Shown piece after piece: positions 7,349 through 11,328 of a DNA stretch of 11,328 nt. The stretch covers positions 1 to 11,328 of the forward strand of contig JBQTIP010000254.1 of assembly GCA_052388025.1 (NCBI GenBank), read 5' to 3'. The notes below the pieces were generated by a model, which made no database searches, was not told where the DNA came from, and worked only from the letters and a program-made list of their open reading frames with translations. Position 1 is the first letter of the stretch, and every line of letters begins with the position of its first letter. The stretch comes from JBQTIP01 sp052388025 (GTDB lineage Bacteria; Actinomycetota; UBA4738; HRBIN12). The position numbers were made by a program, and so were the translations under genes.

Positions 7349-7534
7349 CTAGGCCGCGTCCGTTTCCGTGCCGCGGTTCTCGTCCGCTCGCACGACGATC
7401 CACGGGATCGCCGCGTACGGGATCGGCGTGAGCAGGAGGGGCCAGGTCTGGCCCGCGGCGCTCGCGAGCGCCACCAGGCCGAAGCCGAGCGCGAACAGCA
7501 CGACGATCGCCGCCATCCGCCGCCGTTCGCTCAC
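7349..7534 (-). CDS. Small two-helix membrane protein
   Basis: A 61-residue protein with a positively charged N-terminus (MSERRR), a hydrophobic helix at 7-26, a short turn and a second helix at about 31-48 rich in Pro (PLLLTPIPYAAIPWIVV). A charged tail ends in ETDAA. No known function. The GTG at 7534 lies exactly where transcription from the upstream TAGGAT would begin. It precedes the oxidoreductase by nine bases on the same strand, so both probably form one operon. Its first codons (GTGAGCGA) match those of the oxidoreductase. Confidence 0.65.
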   Translation of the reverse strand: MSERRRMAAIVVLFALGFGLVALASAAGQTWPLLLTPIPYAAIPWIVVRADENRGTETDAA

Positions 7535-7546
7535 CGCGACATCCTA
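7535..7546 (-). promoter_or_regulatory. -10 element for leaderless transcription of the membrane protein/monooxygenase operon
   Basis: TAGGAT on the - strand (7546-7541) is followed by six bases and then the GTG at 7534, which puts the expected transcription start at or next to the start codon. There is no ribosome binding site, as expected for a leaderless actinobacterial mRNA. A TTGAGC further upstream is too distant (21-base spacer) to be a good -35. Confidence 0.5.
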
Positions 7547-7609
7547 TTCGCGCCCTGAGGAGCGTGGGCTCAAGAAGCGAAGCGGTAGCCCCGGAGGGAG
7601 CGGGCTGGG

Positions 7610-7615
7610 TAGGAT
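7610..7615 (+). promoter_or_regulatory. -10 element for the cyclic-nucleotide-binding gene
   Basis: TAGGAT at 7610-7615, preceded by CTGGG, is a good actinobacterial -10 and lies 59 bases before the GTG start at 7675. No convincing -35 is seen. With the - strand TAGGAT at 7541-7546 it forms a divergent promoter pair in a 140-base gap. Confidence 0.4.
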
Positions 7616-7660
7616 ACGGTGCCCGTCCGGCCGGGCGCCTGCGCCGACGCGTCGTCGCCG

Positions 7661-7670
7661 AAGGAGGAGG
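7661..7670 (+). promoter_or_regulatory. Strong ribosome binding site
   Basis: AAGGAGGAGG lies four bases before GTG at 7675. It decides that start codon over upstream in-frame options and shows that the frameshifted gene downstream was selected for translation. Confidence 0.7.
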
Positions 7671-7674
7671 AACC

Positions 7675-8093
7675 GTGGCCCAGCAGGACGCGACCGCCAG
7701 GCTCGCAAAGGTGCCGATCTTCTCCGGGTGCTCCAAGCGCGAGCTGACGATCATCGCTCGCGCGGCCAAGGAGGTCACCCATCCGCAAGGCACGGTCATC
7801 GCGCGCGACGGCGAGCAGGCATCGGGCTGTTCCTGATCCTGGAGGGCCAGGCCAGGGTCACGATCGGGGGCAAGACCAAGGCCAAGCTCGGGCCGGGCGA
7901 CTTCTTCGAGGAGGTGGCGCTCCTGGACGGCGGGCCGCGGACCGCCACGGTGACGGCGCTCACCCCGCTCAGGCTCGTCGGCATCACGGGCTGGGTCTTC
8001 CGTGGGCTCCTGATGGAACACCCCTCGATCGCCTTGAAGACGCTCGAGGCGGTCGCGGGGCGCCTGCGCGCCGTGTCCAAGGAGCCGGTCTAG
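7675..8093 (+). pseudogene. Single-domain cyclic-nucleotide-binding (CNB) protein, one-base frameshift
   Basis: With one base restored near 7818 (CAGGCATC for an expected CAGGGCATC) the frame gives 139 residues covering one complete CRP-type beta-barrel and nothing else. RLAKVPIFSGCSKREL is the N-terminal helix. GLFLILEGQARVTIGG and LGPGDFFEEVALLDGG follow, then PRTATVTAL. The phosphate-binding cassette keeps the ribose-contacting Glu (E80) and the phosphate-binding Arg (R89) but has E79 where Gly is usual. There is no helix-turn-helix, so it would not be a transcription factor by itself. As written, translation ends at 7836 after about 53 residues. The lesion is in a short G run, so a sequencing error is as likely as decay. 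The next gene starts 14 bases downstream. Confidence 0.8.
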
Positions 8094-8107
8094 CCGGCCC
8101 ACCGCCC

Positions 8108-8473
8108 GTGAACGAGGTCCCCGACGAGGTCCGGCGCCTCGCGGCCGAACGCGAGGAGCGGCGGGGCGCAAAGGACTTCGCGGCGGCGGACGCCCTGCGC
8201 GACCGGATCGCCGCCCTTGGCTATCGGGTCGTTGACGGCCCGGGCGGCCCGGCGTTCGAGACACTCCAGCCCGTCGAACCCCAGACGCGCGTCCGCGTGC
8301 GCCCGCAGGACGTCGAGAGCGTTCTGGCCGCCGAGCCGACGGCCGACATGAGCGTCCACTGGGTCGTCGAGGGCTGGCCAGAGGACGTCGCGCGCGCGCT
8401 CTCCGGATTCCGGGCGAACGAGGGTGGGCGGAAGGTGCAATACGTCGTCGCGGACGTGACCGGAACCGACCCC
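8108..8473 (+). pseudogene. 5' fragment of a glycosyltransferase-like gene
   Basis: GTG start at 8108. Residues 1-45 form a helical hairpin (EVRRLAAEREERRGAKDFAA, then ADALRDRIAALGYRVVDG) like the end of cysteinyl-tRNA synthetases. Residues 60-120 (RPQDVESVLAAEPTADMSVH, then WVVEGWPEDVARALSGFRAN and VQYVVADVTGTDP) resemble the beginning of a family 2-like glycosyltransferase domain of actinobacteria. Resemblance stops at about codon 122. The frame runs on to 8551 through sequence that belongs to the sacsin-like fragment on the other strand. The catalytic DxD part is missing, so no enzyme activity is expected. Assignment is by recall and is moderate. Confidence 0.55.
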
Positions 8474-9561
8474 ACGACAGCGGTCCTGCTCACGAGATTC
8501 ACGACGGTCCGCCAGTCTCCTCCCTCGCCTACAACGATTCGTGCGAGCTGATAGCGGCGCTCGTGCAGGCGATCCTGGATCCAATGCCCACTCAGCGGGT
8601 CCGACGTCGACAGTATCTGGCCTCGTCGGCGTCGCGAAAGGCGCTCGACACCGCAACGCTCAAGCGCGTGCTGGCGAGCATCCAGCGGCACAAGGCGCAC
8701 TTGACCTTCAGATGAGAGCCAGAGGTCGACGCCGGGCAAGTCTTCTAGAAGCACCGACTCCGGCGGGTGGAGACAGCCATCGCGAGCCAGAACGACAGGC
8801 TGACCCGCGAGACGATCCGCGTCCTCCTCCGCTGCGGTGGAGAGGAGTCGCCAACACTCCTGTACAACCTCTCGCGTGGCGGCATCAACCGGCGCCTCTT
8901 CTCCCCTCTCGTCAGCAATCTCAAGAAGGACCGCGAGGGCATCCTCGGCTGACGGCTGAATGCCGACATCTAACTGGTCCAGGAGATCTACAAAGCGGAC
9001 CAGGCCAGCACGCAGAATCGCGCGCCAAAGCACGAGCCTATGGAGACGGCGGAAGAGCCGCTCCGGACGCTCGAGTTGGCCGTCGGTCGTGGGAAGGAAA
9101 GCACAAGAGGAGAGCTCGTCTACAGCCGAATCCGAGGCGTGCTCGTCGAGCCATCGCAGGACTTCTGGCTTCGGGGCTTCACCCTGTCTCGCGAGGTTGA
9201 TCACATGTTGGACAACGAGTCGCACTGGTGGAGTAGACAGCACTCCAAGCGACGTGAGGGTCGTCCGCAGCCGCACTTGATCGGTACGCCGCAAACGGAT
9301 GAATGTTCCGGTCGTCGCGAACAGCGCCTTATTGAACACCAGGTACAGTTGGTTCGAGCTATGCCATTCGTGGTTACCTTCCGCGGGAAGCCATGCCAGC
9401 GTCTCCAAGGAGGCAAACGCTGCTTCCTCCAGGTCTGGTCGCTGCGCCAGATGCCCGAGGATCGAAACGACGCGCTTGATCCGGGACTCGGTCGGCGCTT
9501 CGGACACGATCTCCTCGATGTGACGAACGATATCGTGTGGGCGAGGGACGTTAGTCATTCG
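8474..9561 (-). pseudogene. Fragment of a large sacsin-like (sacsin N-terminal ATPase-associated) protein
   Basis: About 360 residues resembling the region downstream of the ATPase domain in bacterial sacsin-like proteins. Visible parts are a helical segment (RLRRTDQVRLRTTLTSLGVL), RLVVQHVINLARQGEAPKPE, then the repeated pattern of a displayed-value strand plus P-x-x-hydrophobic: CAFLPTTDGQLERPERLF, a RFVDLLDQLDVGIQPSAEDA segment, and VVLARDGCLHPPESVLLEDL followed by ERCGVERLS. The N-terminal ATP-binding domain is absent. The open frame spans 8221-9624, but its first 21 codons show nothing family-like and its last 84 are antisense to the glycosyltransferase fragment. ATG at 9561 is the first plausible start and has no ribosome binding site. 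Related full-length proteins often sit in defence or accessory islands. I judge this piece non-functional. Confidence 0.55.
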
Positions 9562-9708
9562 CTGCGCTAGAGGTACCAGGCGGGCGGGACAGCGGACCCG
9601 TCCGCGAAGTTGGAGCTGCCCCACTCGGTCAGGTCACTCTGGCACTCGGCTCGCCTGCCTCCTCTGAATCGCAGACCTCCCCCGGGACGTCGAATGCCTC
9701 TCAAGTCT

Positions 9709-10379
9709 TCATCGAGTCGTCCAAGACAGCAGTTGCTGCACGTGGGGCGCCACGGTCAGGGCCAGCTCAGCGAGGCCGGCCAGGGCGGCCGCCTTCTCGA
9801 TCCCCGACCAGAGACTCTTGACCACCGTCGGGTTTGGGACGGCTTCGCGAGCTGGTCCTTCAGACTCTCGATGTCCGCCACCAGGTCAAGCTTGTCGGCT
9901 TCAGTGAGCTTGTCCGAGGCGGCGAGTTGGTCTCGGAGAGTGTTCAGCTACTCCGCGTGAAGTTCTCGATGGTCGACGTTGACCACGTTGCCGTCGCCCA
10001 TAGTGATCACGTTCGTTCCTGTAGCGCTGATGTTGACGCCGGCGAATCGCGAAGGTGGCGTGAACTCGGACTCCCCGTCGATCTTGTCGATGCCGGGCGC
10101 GGTGATCTCGTACCACGTGACGGAGGAAGGCACGAGAGTGCCTCCCTTCGTTCCAACTTGCTTCTCCACATCGAACGTCTTCACCCACCCCATGTCGATG
10201 AGGTACGTAAGGTTCGACATCACTTGCGGCTGAGTCAGCCCGTGAACCTCTTTCAGCTCTCGCTTTACATCGCTGATCTTGACGGCCGAGCCCTTCTTGC
10301 CAGTCCGGCTCGTCGCTGAAGCGTTCCGATCGTAGAAGTACCGAAGGATCTTCCGGCGGATCTCGTCGTTCGGGTTCAT
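9709..10379 (-). pseudogene. Winged-helix plus coiled-coil protein of unknown function, broken by a stop and a frameshift
   Basis: The natural start is ATG at 10379 (MNPNDEIRRKILRYFYDRNA), with AGGTAAGGGG just upstream. Residues 1-75 form a winged helix (KISDVKRELKEVHGLTQPQV, then MSNLTYLIDMGWVKT). Next come VTWYEITAPGIDKIDG and a short beta region (NISATGTNVITMGDGNVVNV). A TAG at 9948-9950 interrupts the frame after HRELHAE. The same frame continues with LNTLRDQLAASDKLTEADKL, then DLVADIESLKDQLAKP. After a further one-base loss near 9840 it continues as TVVKSLWSGIEKAAALAGLA and ELALTVAPHVQQLL, to TGA at 9709-9711. That order is what I recall for an uncharacterised bacterial family of about 220 residues. 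The restored product would be about 223 residues. Function unknown. Confidence 0.6.
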
Positions 10380-10383
10380 CCCC

Positions 10384-10748
10384 TTACCTCGAAGGCCCAC
10401 CGGGAACAAGACGGAGGTCTGGCCGACCGGCGGTCTTTCCTGAGTCCACGCCCCCATCCCCAGCCAGGGGGGGAGGGCGGTCTTCCCGTCCGGACTGACC
10501 ACGGTCGCGTAGTTGCGCGAGTTGTCGGTCGTCCACCCCAGCGGCACGAGGCGGTCGCGCAAGGACCTGATTCCCTTGCCCCACGCAATGATTCCAGGGA
10601 GGTTGGGCGGATCGTGCTTCGTGCAGGAAAACGCATGGCGCAGGCCGTACTCGACTGCCTCACGGAGCGTCTCCTCGTCGACGCCTAGATCGTGGAGGCG
10701 GGTGGCGGCGGCCACCTTCCCCTCATGGACCTCCGCTTCTTCGATCAT
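10384..10748 (-). pseudogene. Conserved hypothetical protein, frameshifted in a C7 tract
   Basis: ATG at 10748 follows GGAGG with five bases between, which is better than the GTG at 10754 that lies inside that site. The protein reads EVHEGKVAAATRLHDLGVDE, then EAVEYGLRHAFSCTKHDPPN and WGKGIRSLRDRLVPLGW with NYATVVSPDGKTAL. I recognise the CT-x-NDPP / AW-x-T-x-R-x-LR / GW / N-x-x-VV-x-P-G pattern as a widespread uncharacterised family, which normally goes on with a GD-rich segment. Here that segment (AGDGGVDSGKTAGRPDLRL) appears one base out of frame after a run of seven identical bases (10467-10473) and ends at TAA 10384-10386. The stop would lie four bases before the next gene's ATG, so the two formed an operon. 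As written, the frame instead runs into that gene. Confidence 0.55.
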
Positions 10749-11086
10749 GGCCACCTCCGTGGTCGTATGTGCGATCGGGCGATCCGTTTCCGTGGCTTCC
10801 GATTACTCCACCTCATTTGAGGCCGCAAAACCGGAAGCTGTGGCCCCCCCTCCGTCGTCGTCATCGAAGGGAGCCGCGAAGGACACCCGCGCGAGACGAG
10901 GCCCGATGACACGCCATACCGAGTCCGGATGTCCAACTTGGCCCGGACCGCTGCGAGGGCCACCCCGTCTCCAGCTCCCGTGACGAAGTCGTGTACGAGA
11001 GGGACCCCGACGGGACCCCTGGCACCTTGGGACACCCTTCGCATACAACAGGGCCGGCTCACACCGACCCTGACCTGCGGTTTCTC
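10749..11086 (-). other. Gene-poor gap with a possible promoter for the two-gene operon
   Basis: No reading frame here looks like a protein. On the - strand TTGCGG, 17 bases and TAATCG form a weak promoter about 50 bases upstream of the ATG at 10748. Between the two hexamers sits the inverted repeat CCTCATTTGAGG (10811-10822), which could be an operator. The rest holds nothing I can name. Confidence 0.3.
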
Positions 11087-11131
11087 TGGAGCGGACGACG
11101 GGATTCGAACCCGCGACCCCCACCTTGGCAA
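11087..11131 (-). other. 3' half of tRNA-Gly(GCC), probable integrase attachment site
   Basis: On the - strand the sequence starts at the anticodon loop TTGCCAA (11131-11125) with anticodon GCC. It goes on with 3' stem GGTGG, variable GGGTC, a perfect T-arm with GGTTCGAATCC, acceptor CGTCCGC, T73 and an encoded CCA (11089-11087). The bases before the loop cannot form the 5' stem, and no D-arm or 5' acceptor exists, so it is not a gene. Unlike the Met remnant it carries no visible lesion. Starting exactly at the loop edge marks it as an att site left by an element integrated into a tRNA-Gly gene. In normal geometry that element lies to the right. Confidence 0.8.
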
Positions 11132-11143
11132 TTGGATGGTGGA

Positions 11144-11219
11144 TGTCTCATGCGTCTCCGCCGGTCTCAGGAGTGCGCCTGAGCTGCGCGTTCTTGTCGA
11201 CCTTGTCTCATCTGTCTCA
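11144..11219. repeat. Three direct repeats of TGTCTCA next to the tRNA-Gly remnant
   Basis: TGTCTCA occurs at 11144-11150, 11204-11210 and 11213-11219, all in the same orientation, 13 to 90 bases from the tRNA-Gly fragment. Two are nine bases apart. Spaced short repeats beside a tRNA-derived core are what arm-type integrase binding sites look like. The binding role is inference. Confidence 0.45.
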
Positions 11220-11240
11220 CCAGATCGCTGGAGTCGACTC

Positions 11241-11264
11241 GATTTCGTTGGTGATTTCGTTGGT
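11241..11264. repeat. Perfect 12-bp tandem duplication
   Basis: GATTTCGTTGGT is repeated exactly twice, head to tail. One - strand frame is open from the window edge to a TGA at 11217-11219 and reads TNEITNEIE across it, so it may be the duplicated end of a coding region entering from the right. I cannot identify that frame; an integrase C-terminus would fit the position only. Confidence 0.5.
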
Positions 11265-11328
11265 GTACATGGCCCGTCGGAGCTCGCCCGGCCTCGTCGT
11301 CCCCGAATCACCGCGGGTTCGTTGGCGC

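Noticed and set aside
6299..7558. 419-codon + strand frame opposite the monooxygenase
   Set aside because: The - strand has clear Rossmann and FMO motifs; the + frame is compositional.
6897..8264. 455-codon - strand frame across the divergent promoter region
   Set aside because: It crosses several real genes on both strands and has Arg/Pro-rich, domain-free sequence.
8221..8473. Extension of the sacsin-like frame through the glycosyltransferase
   Set aside because: These residues are antisense of the GT fragment and only stay open by chance.
11087..11131. A functional tRNA-Gly gene
   Set aside because: The D-arm, 5' acceptor and 5' anticodon stem are absent upstream of the loop.
10745..11311. 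188-codon - strand frame containing WGSRVRIPSSAP
   Set aside because: That peptide is the well-known artefact of translating a tRNA 3' end; the frame spans the tRNA-Gly remnant.
1..11328. CRISPR array or complete insertion sequence
   Set aside because: No regularly spaced repeats and no transposase-like frame or paired terminal inverted repeats were seen.

Overview
The window is high-GC DNA of actinobacterial character. Genes often start with GTG or TTG, TAGGAT-type -10 elements sit close to start codons, and two lipoproteins accompany an RND permease. The protein families are ones I associate with uncultured or environmental Actinomycetota. This taxonomic call is an inference from style, not a search result.

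Left third (1-4491, + strand): a compact, apparently intact operon. It holds the end of a small lipoprotein that resembles only the last domain of an RND adaptor, a full-length 1044-residue heavy-metal-efflux-type RND permease, and a 308-residue lipoprotein whose start codon overlaps the permease stop. The permease keeps the proton-relay acidic residues. It lacks the CusA methionine triad and one of the CzcA aspartates, so its substrate cannot be named.

Middle (4492-6190): a graveyard. It holds an AraC-type regulator fragment with a frameshift, a vapBC-like toxin-antitoxin pair on the - strand in which the toxin is frameshifted, a 3' tRNA remnant with anticodon CAT (a probable attachment-site scar), and the C-terminal tail of a TPR/cyclase-type protein.

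Next (6191-8473): chromosome-like genes. A flavin monooxygenase-like oxidoreductase and a 61-residue two-helix membrane protein lie on the - strand and appear to be transcribed as a leaderless pair. Divergent from them are a single-domain cyclic-nucleotide-binding protein with a one-base frameshift and the 5' end of a glycosyltransferase-like gene.

Right (8474-11328): a decayed accessory block. The glycosyltransferase is cut off and abuts a fragment of a large sacsin-like protein on the opposite strand. Then come two co-directional genes of recognisable but uncharacterised families, both damaged, which a frameshift now merges into one artificial open frame. The block ends at a 3' half of tRNA-Gly(GCC) on the - strand, beginning exactly at the anticodon loop, next to short direct repeats. 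These look like an integrase attachment site with arm-type sites.

The two tRNA remnants have opposite orientation. In the usual geometry, the element ending at the Met remnant would lie to its left, possibly including the RND operon. The element ending at the Gly remnant would lie to the right, outside the window. Several lesions are single-base indels, some in homopolymers, so true decay and assembly error both remain possible.
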